This document shows, piece after piece, positions 35,833 through 44,019 of a stretch of 64,000 bases of DNA (position 1 is its first letter; every line of letters starts with the position of its first letter). The notes under the pieces are model-generated. The model saw only the letters and a program-made list of their open reading frames with translations. It was not told the DNA's origin and did not search any database. The translations under genes were made by a program, and so were the position numbers. This DNA is from Chryseobacterium sediminis (GTDB taxonomy: Bacteria; Bacteroidota; Bacteroidia; Flavobacteriales; Weeksellaceae). The stretch is taken from contig NZ_VUNZ01000001.1 in NCBI RefSeq assembly GCF_008386505.1, forward strand, positions 2,597,937-2,661,936. Direction: 5' to 3'.

Positions 35833-36510
35833 TTAGTATTCGCTGTCAAGATTTTCATTTTTTTGAGATGATGCTACTGTTTTTTTAAACTCGTTTCCTA
35901 ATTTCATAAAGGAGTATTTGGCAACATCTATAGCTTCTTTTTCACTGCTGATTCTTTTTCCGTTTACAATTACATAAGAGTCATTGTATGCAGATACCGA
36001 ATCACTTAAATTTTTACTGTTTGAGGAATTACTTACGTATCTGGGTCTTGTTTCCTTTTTAAGTCTTCCTCTTTTTGGCAGGATTTCATCCAGTACATCT
36101 TTTTCTGCTACCTGATTATCCTGAAAAACAGAATCTTTTTTCACTCCGGAAATAGAGTCTGTATGATTAACGGCAACCTGTTCCTGATGATCACTGTTTT
36201 CTTCAATGAACCCGGACTTCTGCTTTAAGATTTCCTCTTTTACCAGTTTTTCTTTATCCTGTGCATCCTTATTATTGTTATTCAGGAAGAATCCGATACT
36301 GAAGACCAGCATTACACTGGCGGCCATCCAGAACCATTTAGGAAAGGAGGGTTTCTTCTTTTCTTCCAATGGAATAACAGGTGTTGTATTCCGGTCAGGT
36401 TCCGCACCTTCCGCAGTCTGAAGAAAGTCTTCAAAGCTCCAGTCCATTTTTTCTTCCTTGATATCCCGGAAGACCTCGTTGTATTTATCTTGTAATTGAT
36501 CTTTTTTCAT
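35833..36510 (-). CDS. probable membrane-bound partner (anti-sigma-like) of the ECF sigma factor
   Basis: 225 residues. The cytosolic N-terminal part (DWSFEDFLQTAEG) is followed by one transmembrane segment at about 72-90 (WFWMAASVMLVFSIGFFLNN) and a charged, low-complexity periplasmic part. The start overlaps the sigma factor gene by 26 bases, the usual coupling of sigma and anti-sigma genes. There is no recognisable ZAS/HxxxCxxC zinc motif, so the anti-sigma role rests on topology and context. Confidence 0.7.
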   Translation of the reverse strand: MKKDQLQDKYNEVFRDIKEEKMDWSFEDFLQTAEGAEPDRNTTPVIPLEEKKKPSFPKWFWMAASVMLVFSIGFFLNNNNKDAQDKEKLVKEEILKQKSGFIEENSDHQEQVAVNHTDSISGVKKDSVFQDNQVAEKDVLDEILPKRGRLKKETRPRYVSNSSNSKNLSDSVSAYNDSYVIVNGKRISSEKEAIDVAKYSFMKLGNEFKKTVASSQKNENLDSEY

Positions 36511-36994
36511 AGCTCATCAGTTGTGAGATTTGTTCTTTTACTTTTTGTCTTGCACGCATAAGGTTTACCCTTACTGCATTTTCCTCCATTTCCAGCATTT
36601 CAGAAATTTCGGAAACATCATACTCTTCTACATCTTTCAAGTGGATGACCATCTTCTGTTTTTCGGGGAGCTGATTGATAAATCCTACAATATGTTCCTT
36701 AAGGTTATCAACTTCCATACTGTAAAGCTCCGAGCGGTGAAGCTGCATATCCGCAAAACCGATCTTTACGTCGTGATGTTTCAGCCGGTTCAGGCATTCG
36801 TTCCGGACAGACTTCAGCGCATAGGATTTAAAATTCCCGAATTGCTCCAGCTCATCCCTCTTCTGCCAAAACTTCATCATGAGATCCTGTACTACATCTT
36901 CTGCTTCATCACTGCTCATGACAAACCGCTTCGCAAAACGATACATCTCGTCTTTGAGAATAAACACCGTATTCTTGAAAGTTTCTTGGGTCAT
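36485..36994 (-). CDS. ECF-type RNA polymerase sigma factor
   Basis: 169 residues with sigma70 region 2 (MSSDEAEDVVQDLMMKFWQKRDEL, then FKSYALKSVRNECLNRLK) and region 4 (LPEKQKMVIHLKDVEEYDVSEISEMLEMEENAVRVNLMRARQ). No region 3, so group 4. First gene of a five-gene minus-strand operon with a membrane partner, two DUF4252 proteins and a membrane-anchored unknown. No TAnnTTTG box is seen in front, which could fit self-controlled transcription. Confidence 0.92.
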   Translation of the reverse strand: MTQETFKNTVFILKDEMYRFAKRFVMSSDEAEDVVQDLMMKFWQKRDELEQFGNFKSYALKSVRNECLNRLKHHDVKIGFADMQLHRSELYSMEVDNLKEHIVGFINQLPEKQKMVIHLKDVEEYDVSEISEMLEMEENAVRVNLMRARQKVKEQISQLMSYEKRSITR

Positions 36995-37054
36995 GAGTTT
37001 TGTTTCTTATAGGTAAGACAATTGCCATTACAGATCTATTACATCAAAAATAAA

Positions 37055-37080
37055 AAAACTTCAAAAAAAATTGAAGTTTT
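37055..37080 (-). terminator. terminator of the GlmU-family gene
   Basis: AAAACTTCAA (37055-37064) pairs with TTGAAGTTTT (37071-37080), six-base A loop. Confidence 0.8.
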
Positions 37081-37094
37081 TTATTATAATCGAA

Positions 37095-38255
37095 TTAATA
37101 CGTATCAAAAATATGTTTCAGAATCGCTTTATCCTCGTCCGTTAAAGGGATTTTCCTTCTTGCCATAGCTCTTTCTGCCACTTCATATACTTTATCCAGC
37201 CTGAATCTCTCATCATCTTTCAATCCACCCCATGAAAAGTTTTCCACAAGATTGGGCGGAAAGCCAGGTTTGAAAATATTGGAAGCAACACCAATCACCG
37301 TTCCGGTGTTCAATTGAGTGTTGATCGCTGTTTTAGAATGATCTCCCATGATCAGCCCTGCAAACTGCAACCCTGTATCTTCAAATGCCTTTGTTCTGTA
37401 ATTCCATAGTTTTACGTGACTGTAATTATTTTTAAGGTTGGAGGAATTGGTATCAGCGCCGAAATTACACCATTCTCCTATAACGGAATTTCCAACAAAC
37501 CCTTCATGTCCTTTACTGGTATAGCCAAAAATGATAATATTATTTACCTCTCCTCCTACTTTACAATGTGGACCAATAGTAGTTGCTCCGTAAATTTTAG
37601 CCCCAAGATTAAACTTAGAGTCTTCTCCAAGGGTAATAGGACCTCTAAGATGGCATCCTTCCATTACTTCAGCATTTTTACCGATATAAATTTTACCGGT
37701 CTTAGTATTTAATGTGGAGAATTCAATCTCAGCGCCTTCTTCGATAAACAGATCCTTTTTATCTCCTAAGAAACCATTGGTTGAAGATAATTCCTGTGAA
37801 GTCCTTCCTTTTGTAATCAGATCAAAGTCAAAATCAATAACATGATGATTATAGGTAAACAGATCTTTTGGTCTTTTAAAGAAAATAAGATCTTCCTTGA
37901 TGTCTGTCATTTTTTCAATCTGATTCAGAGAAAAATTCTTCATATTGATTTTAGCGGCGATTAACTCGTCTTCATAAACCAATGCTTCTCCCAGCTTAAG
38001 ATCTTTAATCTGTTGAATTACGGTTTCTGTAGGAAGGAAATTCGGAACTAAAAATAGACTTTCTTTTTCCTCCGGACTTTTAAATTTATCCTGAAGATAT
38101 GTTTCCGTGAAGTAGGAAATCTCTGAATTTTCAAGGATCTTCTGCCATCTTTCAGAGAATGTAAGAATTCCGCATCGCATTGCAGCAATGGGACGGGTAA
38201 AAGTAAGCGGAAGAAAGTCTTCCCAATATTGTGCGTCTGAAAATACTAATTGCAT
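37095..38255 (-). CDS. GlmU family protein (putative sugar nucleotidyltransferase)
   Basis: 386 residues from the ATG at 38255 (a GTG precedes it directly). The N-terminal part (MQLVFSDAQYWEDFLPLTFTRPIAAMRCGILTFSERWQ) is the divergent nucleotidyltransferase-like domain of the Bacteroidota GlmU-like family (TIGR03991 type). The C-terminal half (about 180-340) shows hexapeptide turns of a left-handed beta-helix (IYIGKNAEVMEGC, GPITLGEDSKFNLGAKIYG, IGPHCKVGG) as in acyltransferases. The classical LxxGxGTRM pyrophosphorylase motif is absent, so the substrate is uncertain. Single gene. Confidence 0.85.
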   Translation of the reverse strand: MQLVFSDAQYWEDFLPLTFTRPIAAMRCGILTFSERWQKILENSEISYFTETYLQDKFKSPEEKESLFLVPNFLPTETVIQQIKDLKLGEALVYEDELIAAKINMKNFSLNQIEKMTDIKEDLIFFKRPKDLFTYNHHVIDFDFDLITKGRTSQELSSTNGFLGDKKDLFIEEGAEIEFSTLNTKTGKIYIGKNAEVMEGCHLRGPITLGEDSKFNLGAKIYGATTIGPHCKVGGEVNNIIIFGYTSKGHEGFVGNSVIGEWCNFGADTNSSNLKNNYSHVKLWNYRTKAFEDTGLQFAGLIMGDHSKTAINTQLNTGTVIGVASNIFKPGFPPNLVENFSWGGLKDDERFRLDKVYEVAERAMARRKIPLTDEDKAILKHIFDTY

Positions 38256-38294
38256 CACTCAGTTTTAAGTTTAAGGTTTAAAATTCAAGGTTAA

Positions 38295-38323
38295 CAAATT
38301 TACAATAAAAAAAGTCTCCCAAA
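38295..38323 (-). promoter_or_regulatory. promoter of the GlmU-family gene
   Basis: Minus-strand TTTG (38320-38323), 17 bases, TAAATTTG (38295-38302). It overlaps the rpmE2 terminator hairpin. Confidence 0.6.
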
Positions 38324-38337
38324 AATTGGAAGACTTT
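38311..38337 (-). terminator. rpmE2 terminator
   Basis: AAAGTCTCCCAA (38311-38322) pairs with TTGGAAGACTTT (38326-38337) with one mismatch, A-run on the plus strand. Confidence 0.75.
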
Positions 38338-38358
38338 AATATTTTAAGTGTACAAAAA

Positions 38359-38610
38359 TTACTTAGCGAATTTTTTGTATTTGTTCATGAACTTATCAAC
38401 TCTACCTGCAGTGTCAACTAGTTTTACTTTACCAGTGTAGAAAGGGTGAGAAGTTGAAGAGATTTCCATTTTGATTAATGGGTATTCTTGTCCTTCAAAC
38501 TCGATAGTGTCTTTTGTTTCTGCAGTAGACTTGCAAAGAAACACCTCGTCGTTACTCATATCTTTGAAAACAACAAGTCTATAATTTTCTGGGTGGATTC
38601 CGTTTTTCAT
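38359..38610 (-). CDS. rpmE2: 50S ribosomal protein L31 type B
   Basis: Large-subunit protein L31 at the subunit bridge. 83 residues, starting [20 protein letters not shown]. The CxxC zinc ligands of classical L31 are missing; the only Cys is in EVFLCKS. It is therefore the zinc-independent type B form. Family marks are [11 protein letters not shown] and the basic C-terminus [10 protein letters not shown]. It has a textbook promoter and its own terminator. Confidence 0.96.
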   Translation of the reverse strand: MKNGIHPENYRLVVFKDMSNDEVFLCKSTAETKDTIEFEGQEYPLIKMEISSTSHPFYTGKVKLVDTAGRVDKFMNKYKKFAK

Positions 38611-38682
38611 AATACTATTTTTAAAAAAATTAAGTTTGCTTTCGAAATAGTAATGGATATTTCTCTGCTAAATTTTAGGTTG

Positions 38683-38713
38683 CAAAAATACAACATTTTT
38701 TTTAATTTCCAAA
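38683..38713 (-). promoter_or_regulatory. consensus promoter of rpmE2
   Basis: Minus-strand TTTG (38710-38713), exactly 19 bases, TATTTTTG (38683-38690). This is the best match to the Bacteroidota -33/-7 consensus in the window. The leader is about 70 bases. Confidence 0.85.
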
Positions 38714-38762
38714 TACTCGATTCAATATTTTTTTATTGATAAGAAATTCAAAGTATTTTCGT

Positions 38763-38770
38763 TAAATTTG
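38763..38770 (+). promoter_or_regulatory. -7 promoter box of the beta-helix lipoprotein gene
   Basis: TAAATTTG, 24 bases before the ATG at 38795. Confidence 0.6.
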
Positions 38771-38794
38771 GAACTTACTTAAACTTTAATTTCA

Positions 38795-40204
38795 ATGAAA
38801 TTCAAATTATTACTGGCTTTTTCCTTCTGGATGTTACTTGTAGCAGTATCATGTAATAAGGATGATATTACGTTTGACAGTCCTACGCAGCAGCTAAGTT
38901 TCTCACGAGACACGGTATTCTGTGATACGGTATATCATCAGGTACGTTCAGAAACCTATGTTGTAAAAGTATATAATAATGAAGATAAGGATATCTTGAT
39001 CCCAAGAGTGAATCTTGAGAAAGGTGCCGCCTCATTATATAGAATCAACGTGGACGGAAAACCTGGATATGATTTTAAAAATGTTCCTTTAAGAAAGAAA
39101 GACAGTCTTTATATTTTTGTTGAAATTGCCCCTGAAGCCACAGGACCTGAAGCGATTGCTGAAGACAAAGTTATTTTCACAAGCCCTGCCGGAGAACAAC
39201 ACGTAACATTGTTCTCTGTAGTTCAGGATGCAGAATTTTTTATTCAGACTCCCGGCAATCCTAATGAAATTACCAATTCTACAACATGGAATAACAATAA
39301 AGCAAAGATTATCTACGGAAATCTTACCATCAACCCAAGTGTAACACTGGACATAGATCCCGGAACTAAGGTATACTTCCACAAAAACAGCGGAATGAAA
39401 GTTTCTTCCGGAGCTGTTTTAAATATCAACGGAACTCAGGCCAACCAGGTTATTCTTCGTGGAGACAGAAATGATCCTTATTATGATACTATTCCTAAAA
39501 ACTGGAATTCTATCAAAATGGAAGCAAATTCTACGCTTAAGATGAACCATGCAAGGCTTTTCGGAGGAACAAGAGGTCTTGATATGAAACAAACCAATGC
39601 TACCATCACCAATTCGTTTATTCATACTTTCTTTGAATATGGAATTTATGCGGTGGGTTCTACTGTGAATGCCAACAATCTTGTCATGAACAATTGCGGT
39701 TTATCATGTATCGGTATTTTCAGAGGAGGAAAACACAGCTACACTCACGCTACGATTGCCAACTATTCTAAAACGATGAGTTCTTTTGACAGAAGTGGAA
39801 TTTTTGCAGCCAACGAGTGGAAGAATGATGCCGGACAAACAGAACAGGGCGCTTTACAGCAACTTGATATAAAAAACAGTATCATCTATTCTGACAGGGA
39901 TGATGCCATTCATTTTGAACAGACTCCGGGACAGCAGTTTGAATTCTTACTGCAAAATTCATTAATCAAATATACCAGTGCCACAGGAGCAGGTTTCACT
40001 TTTGACAACAATCCAAATGTGGTACAAACAACTAAGAATACGGATCCACAGTTTGTCAACTATTTTATGGCTAAAATGAATCTAAGAGTAAAACCAGGTT
40101 CTCCAGCCCTTGGAAAAGGAAATGCAGCTGTTGCAGCAACAGTACCTTCCGATATTGTCGGTGTATCCAGAACTACAAACCCAACATTGGGAGCTTATCA
40201 ATAA
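38795..40204 (+). CDS. right-handed beta-helix lipoprotein
   Basis: 469 residues. Lipobox AVSC (Cys20) after a signal peptide. The N-terminal ~140 residues form a beta-sandwich-like region (FSRDTVFCDTVYHQVRSETYVVKVYN). The rest is a parallel beta-helix of the pectate-lyase-like type: NLTINPSVTLDIDPGTKVYF, GAVLNINGTQANQVILRG, then short NN/NA turns. No catalytic residues of a known lyase are clear. Probably an outer-membrane or surface lipoprotein. Its stop overlaps the next ATG by one base (TAATG), so the two genes are translationally coupled although their products look unrelated. Confidence 0.85.
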   Translation: MKFKLLLAFSFWMLLVAVSCNKDDITFDSPTQQLSFSRDTVFCDTVYHQVRSETYVVKVYNNEDKDILIPRVNLEKGAASLYRINVDGKPGYDFKNVPLRKKDSLYIFVEIAPEATGPEAIAEDKVIFTSPAGEQHVTLFSVVQDAEFFIQTPGNPNEITNSTTWNNNKAKIIYGNLTINPSVTLDIDPGTKVYFHKNSGMKVSSGAVLNINGTQANQVILRGDRNDPYYDTIPKNWNSIKMEANSTLKMNHARLFGGTRGLDMKQTNATITNSFIHTFFEYGIYAVGSTVNANNLVMNNCGLSCIGIFRGGKHSYTHATIANYSKTMSSFDRSGIFAANEWKNDAGQTEQGALQQLDIKNSIIYSDRDDAIHFEQTPGQQFEFLLQNSLIKYTSATGAGFTFDNNPNVVQTTKNTDPQFVNYFMAKMNLRVKPGSPALGKGNAAVAATVPSDIVGVSRTTNPTLGAYQ

Positions 40205-40530
40205 TGGAAATTACTCAGTTACAGAAACAGGTTGATGAATGGATCAAAACCATTGGTGTAAGATATTTTAATGAGCTTACGAATATGGCGATGCTGACAG
40301 AAGAAGTAGGTGAAGTGGCAAGAATCATTGCCAGAAGATACGGTGAACAAAGCGAGAAGGAAAGTGATAAGACGAAAGATCTTGGTGAAGAACTGGCCGA
40401 TGTACTTTTTGTAACGTTATGTCTTGCCAATCAAACAGGAGTCAATCTTCAGGATGCTTTCGACAGAAAAATGAAAATCAAAACTGACCGCGATAAAGAC
40501 CGGCATCAGAATAACGAAAAATTAAAATAA
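40204..40530 (+). CDS. MazG-like nucleotide pyrophosphohydrolase
   Basis: 108-residue all-alpha NTP pyrophosphohydrolase. The metal-binding acidic motif is MLTEEVGEVARIIARRYGE (about 28-46; ExxE) plus DLGEELADVLFVTLCLAN (about 62-79; ExxD). Length fits the small MazG-like/iMazG group that cleaves non-canonical or excess nucleotides to NMP and pyrophosphate. Coupled by TAATG to the beta-helix lipoprotein gene; a strong hairpin follows. Confidence 0.9.
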   Translation: MEITQLQKQVDEWIKTIGVRYFNELTNMAMLTEEVGEVARIIARRYGEQSEKESDKTKDLGEELADVLFVTLCLANQTGVNLQDAFDRKMKIKTDRDKDRHQNNEKLK

Positions 40531-40535
40531 CTATC

Positions 40536-40577
40536 AATTATGAGGTACAAATGAATTTGTAGCTCATAATTTTTTTA
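40536..40577 (+). terminator. terminator-like hairpin between the MazG-like gene and aroA
   Basis: Two stacked stems: AATTATGAG (40536-40544) with CTCATAATT (40563-40571), and TACAAA (40546-40551) with TTTGTA (40556-40561), one G/G mismatch, followed by seven Ts. A TGAATTTG (40552-40559), one base off the -7 consensus, sits inside the hairpin. Confidence 0.8.
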
Positions 40578-40582
40578 ATACA

Positions 40583-41818
40583 ATGCAGATCATAATGAAG
40601 AAGCTAGAAAAATCAAAATTATTAGAAAATAAAACAGTACAGATCAGCGGTTCAAAAAGTATTTCAAATCGTTTATTGATTCTGGAGAGTCTGTTCAGCA
40701 ATATAAAAATCGGAAATCTATCCAATTCTCAGGATACTCAATTATTAAAAAAAGCATTATCTGAAAATACGGAAGTGGTAAACATTCATCATGCGGGAAC
40801 TGCCATGCGTTTTCTTACTTCTTATTATTCTATCCAGGAAGGTAAAACAACAATTCTTACCGGCTCAGGAAGAATGAAAGAAAGGCCCATCAAAAATCTT
40901 GTAAGTGCTTTGAGAGATCTTGGAGTGGAAATAGAATACATGGAAAATGAAGGTTTTCCACCTTTAAAAATTACAGGAAAAAAGATTACCCAAACTTCCG
41001 TGAATGTTCCGGCCAATATTTCAAGCCAGTTTATCACCTCTCTGCTTCTTGTTGCAGGAAAACTTGAAAACGGACTGGAAATTAATCTTGTAGGAGAAGT
41101 TACTTCAAGGTCTTATATTGAAATGACGTTGGATATTCTTACCAAATTTGGTATCCAAAACAGCTTTGAGGGAAATACAATAAAAGTAGAACCATTCACT
41201 GATAACAGTTCTGAGGTGGTACATTATGAAGTGGAAAGTGACTGGAGTTCGGCTTCTTACTTCTATTCTATCTGCGCTTTGGGAAGAGAAACCATTCACC
41301 TGAAAAGTTTTTATAAAGAATCTACGCAAGGAGATTCTGCAATTGCCGAAATTTATGAGAAATTCTTCGGGATCAAAACAACATTCTCTGAAGATGAGCA
41401 TCAACTAACTCTAAAACCTCAGCCAGATTTTTCTTTTCCTGAAAAAATTATTCTGGATATGAATAACTGTCCTGATATTGCACAAACTCTTTGTGTAACA
41501 GCAGCAGCCTTAAAAATACCTTTTGATATTTCCGGATTGGGAACGTTAAGAGTAAAGGAAACCGACAGACTTCTTGCTTTATATAATGAACTGCAAAAAC
41601 TAGGTACTGAAACGGAAATTACGGATTTAACGATTAAATCAATCAGTTTCGGAGAGCCACAAGACAATATTTCCATTAAGACTTATCAGGATCATAGAAT
41701 GGCAATGAGTTTCGCTCCGTTTAGTCTGATTAAAGAACTTACTATTGAAGATGAAGATGTAGTAGAAAAGTCTTATCCAATGTTCTGGGAAGACCTTGAA
41801 AGCATTCTGACTCATTAA
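40583..41818 (+). CDS. aroA: 3-phosphoshikimate 1-carboxyvinyltransferase (EPSP synthase)
   Basis: Sixth step of the shikimate pathway: shikimate-3-phosphate plus PEP gives EPSP. 411 residues (407 if the second ATG at 40595 is used), short end of the family range as usual in Bacteroidota. Motifs are ISGSKSISNRLLILESL (S3P/PEP binding), HHAGTAMRFLTSYYS (the PEP-site region, with Ala in the place where many enzymes have NAGTAxRP), ERPIKNLVSALRDLG, SSQFITSLLLVAG, ESDWSSASYFYSICALG and LRVKETDRLLALYNELQKLG. It starts right after a terminator-like hairpin, so its promoter may lie within that hairpin. Confidence 0.94.
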   Translation: MQIIMKKLEKSKLLENKTVQISGSKSISNRLLILESLFSNIKIGNLSNSQDTQLLKKALSENTEVVNIHHAGTAMRFLTSYYSIQEGKTTILTGSGRMKERPIKNLVSALRDLGVEIEYMENEGFPPLKITGKKITQTSVNVPANISSQFITSLLLVAGKLENGLEINLVGEVTSRSYIEMTLDILTKFGIQNSFEGNTIKVEPFTDNSSEVVHYEVESDWSSASYFYSICALGRETIHLKSFYKESTQGDSAIAEIYEKFFGIKTTFSEDEHQLTLKPQPDFSFPEKIILDMNNCPDIAQTLCVTAAALKIPFDISGLGTLRVKETDRLLALYNELQKLGTETEITDLTIKSISFGEPQDNISIKTYQDHRMAMSFAPFSLIKELTIEDEDVVEKSYPMFWEDLESILTH

Positions 41819-41831
41819 TTAATCTATAAAG

Positions 41832-41875
41832 TGTGGTAATTTGATGATACTTGTTATTTCGGATTACCACATTTT
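41832..41875 (+). terminator. terminator after aroA
   Basis: TGTGGTAAT (41832-41840) pairs with ATTACCACA (41863-41871), 22-base loop, then TTTT. Confidence 0.7.
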
Positions 41876-41889
41876 AATTCTATACAATA

Positions 41890-42573
41890 ATGATGAAAAT
41901 CTTCTTTTCTTTTTTAACGGTCTTATCTGTAACGAGCTTATCTGCTCAGAATCTGAAAAATTTTTCGGTTCCGAAAGGTTATACCCAGATTGCAGAATCT
42001 AAAGGTGATCTTGACAAAGACGGAAAAGATGAAACGGTCCTGATATTTGATACGAATATAAAAGCATCAGACAACCAAAACCTCGAAGGTACAAGTGACT
42101 ATAAAAGGGTTTTCTATATTCTGAAAAAGGGAAACAACGGTCTAAAGGTATGGAAAGAAAATTCTGCCATCCTTTTTTCAAGTGGATTTGGATTTTATCC
42201 TTCTGATAATACTCTTGAAATCAATATAAAAAATAATTGTCTTATTATTGAACAGCAGTTTTTTACCAATTCAAGGCATACCCAGCAATATAAACATACC
42301 TTCAGATTTCAGAACGGAGATTTCTATCTGATAGGCTCGCATGATCATTTTGAAGATACCTGTGATTTCAGTTTTACGAATGAAATCAATTTTTCTACAG
42401 GCCAAGTGATTGTTGACAGAGAATATTCATCCTGTGATGACGATACCAAAGTACCTGGAAACTCACACAAAGAGTTTTCTCATAAATTCCCGACTCTTAT
42501 TAAAATGAACGATTTCTTTATCGGAGACCACAAATTCAAAATTCCCGGGTCGAAGGAAGATTTTGTGTTTTAA
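41890..42573 (+). CDS. secreted protein of unknown function with an EF-hand-like loop
   Basis: 227 residues (225 from the second ATG). Signal peptide 1-20 (SLSAQ). Early in the mature part is GDLDKDGKDETVLIFD (about 38-53), a DxDxDG calcium loop of the FG-GAP/dockerin kind; such loops open many Bacteroidota secreted proteins. The remainder is beta-rich with cysteines (KNNCLIIEQQ, DTCDFSF, SSCDDDTK). No sorting domain, so likely periplasmic or outer-membrane associated. Function not recognised. Confidence 0.7.
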   Translation: MMKIFFSFLTVLSVTSLSAQNLKNFSVPKGYTQIAESKGDLDKDGKDETVLIFDTNIKASDNQNLEGTSDYKRVFYILKKGNNGLKVWKENSAILFSSGFGFYPSDNTLEINIKNNCLIIEQQFFTNSRHTQQYKHTFRFQNGDFYLIGSHDHFEDTCDFSFTNEINFSTGQVIVDREYSSCDDDTKVPGNSHKEFSHKFPTLIKMNDFFIGDHKFKIPGSKEDFVF

Positions 42574-42598
42574 GATGGAAATCTTTCGCTTAATTTTT

Positions 42599-42662
42599 AA
42601 ACGCAAAGTAAAAACAATACTAAGTCAATATTAAAATTTCCGGAACTAAAAAAACTTTGCGT
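42599..42662. repeat. inverted repeat in the intergenic region
   Basis: AACGCAAAGT (42599-42608) and ACTTTGCGTT (42653-42662) form a perfect 10-base inverted repeat around 44 AT-rich bases. No T-run follows. It looks like a dispersed flavobacterial small repeat rather than a terminator. Confidence 0.45.
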
Positions 42663-42791
42663 TAATAAAAATCGGTCTTCACTCATCCAGCTTCCTGACT
42701 TTAAATCAACTTAATTATCTCTTAAAGTTAAATTAACTCCTCATGCTTTGATATATTCTTATTTTTAAGCTACATTAAAAATAAAAAAACT

Positions 42792-43790
42792 ATGTTCAAA
42801 CAAAACATCAAACGTTTTACAGCCATCACTCTTGGGGTTGTGACAGCGTCTTTTCTTTTTTCCTGTTCAAACGACAGCATGATGGAAAGAGATTCCAGTG
42901 AAATCAACGCATCTTCTTTAGCAAAAGTAAGCAGCAAGGCTTCATTACTACCTATCTCCATGAATAGCTGGATGTCTGGTCTTCAGGACAATATTTCCAT
43001 TTCAAAAATCTCTATTCCCGGGACTCATGATTCCGGCGCTCGTGTAGACACCCCTGTTGTTTCAGGTACGGCTAAAACTCAAGACCTAAGCATTGCAGAA
43101 CAACTTAATGCAGGAGTTCGTTTTCTGGATATACGTTGCAGGCATATTGACAATGCTTTCGCTATTCATCACGGAGCGATTTACCAAAATCTGAATTTTG
43201 ATGATGTTTTAAATGCATGTTATACATTCCTTCAAAATAATCCTTCTGAAACCATTATCATGTCTGTAAAGGAAGAGTATGATGCTTCCAACACAACCAG
43301 AAGTTTTGAACAGACCTTTGATGCTTATGTACAGAAAAATCCTTCTAAATGGGACCTTGGAGCCAATATTCCGACACTGGGTGCAGTAAGAGGAAAGATC
43401 AAATTGTTGAGAAGATTTTCTTCAGGAACTACTAAGGGAATCAATGCTTCTCCTTGGGCGGACAATACAACATTTGACATCAATAATTCCGGTGTACAGC
43501 TTAAAGTGCAGGATTATTATAAGGTAACGAACAATGATGATAAGTGGAACGGAATTTCCAGCCTGCTTAATGAAGCCAAAAATGATACGACCGGAAAGCT
43601 TTTCGTAAACTTCACCAGTGGTTATAAACCGGGAATCTTCGGAATTCCAAGTATTCCTACGGTATCTAACAATATTAATCCAAGGCTTAAAACCTTCTTC
43701 CAGACCAATACTCAGGGTTCATACGGAGTAATGCCGATTGATTTCGTGAATGCAGAACTGTCTGAATTAATCGTGAAGACAAATTTTTAA
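42792..43790 (+). CDS. phosphatidylinositol-specific phospholipase C-like lipoprotein
   Basis: 332 residues. Lipobox LFSC (Cys20). The PI-PLC X domain starts at about 62: ISKISIPGTHDSGARVDTP carries the first catalytic His, and FAIHHGAIYQNLNFDDVL the second. FLDIRCR and ETIIMSVKEEY supply the other barrel-strand residues. The X domain covers most of the protein. The bacterial enzymes cleave phosphatidylinositol or GPI head groups without calcium. It is anchored by lipid, probably to the outer membrane. It converges toward a minus-strand operon with a phosphatase and SusCD, which suggests a common role in phosphate-ester scavenging. Confidence 0.9.
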   Translation: MFKQNIKRFTAITLGVVTASFLFSCSNDSMMERDSSEINASSLAKVSSKASLLPISMNSWMSGLQDNISISKISIPGTHDSGARVDTPVVSGTAKTQDLSIAEQLNAGVRFLDIRCRHIDNAFAIHHGAIYQNLNFDDVLNACYTFLQNNPSETIIMSVKEEYDASNTTRSFEQTFDAYVQKNPSKWDLGANIPTLGAVRGKIKLLRRFSSGTTKGINASPWADNTTFDINNSGVQLKVQDYYKVTNNDDKWNGISSLLNEAKNDTTGKLFVNFTSGYKPGIFGIPSIPTVSNNINPRLKTFFQTNTQGSYGVMPIDFVNAELSELIVKTNF

Positions 43791-43815
43791 TTCATTATTT
43801 GTTAGATATATTTAT

Positions 43816-43845
43816 AGGCTGTCTCTCTTTTGAGGCGGCCTTTTT
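43816..43845 (+). terminator. terminator after the PI-PLC gene
   Basis: AGGCTGTCTC (43816-43825) pairs with GAGGCGGCCT (43832-43841) with two G/T wobbles, then Ts. Confidence 0.8.
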
Positions 43846-43871
43846 AAATTTTTCTCTGCTTTTATTTCCCT

Positions 43872-43928
43872 CAGATTTCACAGATAACACAGATTATCCA
43901 CAAACATCTGCTTAATCTGTGAAATCTG
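43872..43928. repeat. 14-base perfect inverted repeat, dispersed-repeat type
   Basis: CAGATTTCACAGAT (43872-43885) and ATCTGTGAAATCTG (43915-43928), with further CAGATTA/TAATCTG matches inside. No T-run. This motif is familiar to me from intergenic regions of Chryseobacterium and related genomes. Confidence 0.55.
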
Positions 43929-43951
43929 CGGGATTTCTAAATTAAACACGC

Positions 43952-43985
43952 AAAAAAAAAGACTGCTTCGAAAACGAAACAGCCT
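43952..43985 (-). terminator. terminator of the SusCD-phosphatase operon
   Basis: AGACTGCTTCG (43960-43970) pairs with CGAAACAGCCT (43975-43985) with two mismatches. The A-run at 43952-43960 is the U-tract on the minus strand. Confidence 0.75.
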
Positions 43986-44019
43986 CTCTTTGTAAAAGTA
44001 AAAGTATTAAAATCAAAAG

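Noticed and set aside
36530..37012. 160-codon plus-strand open frame opposite the ECF sigma factor
   Set aside because: Antisense to a clear sigma factor; composition is Phe/Leu/His rich as expected from a reversed reading. No start context or family.
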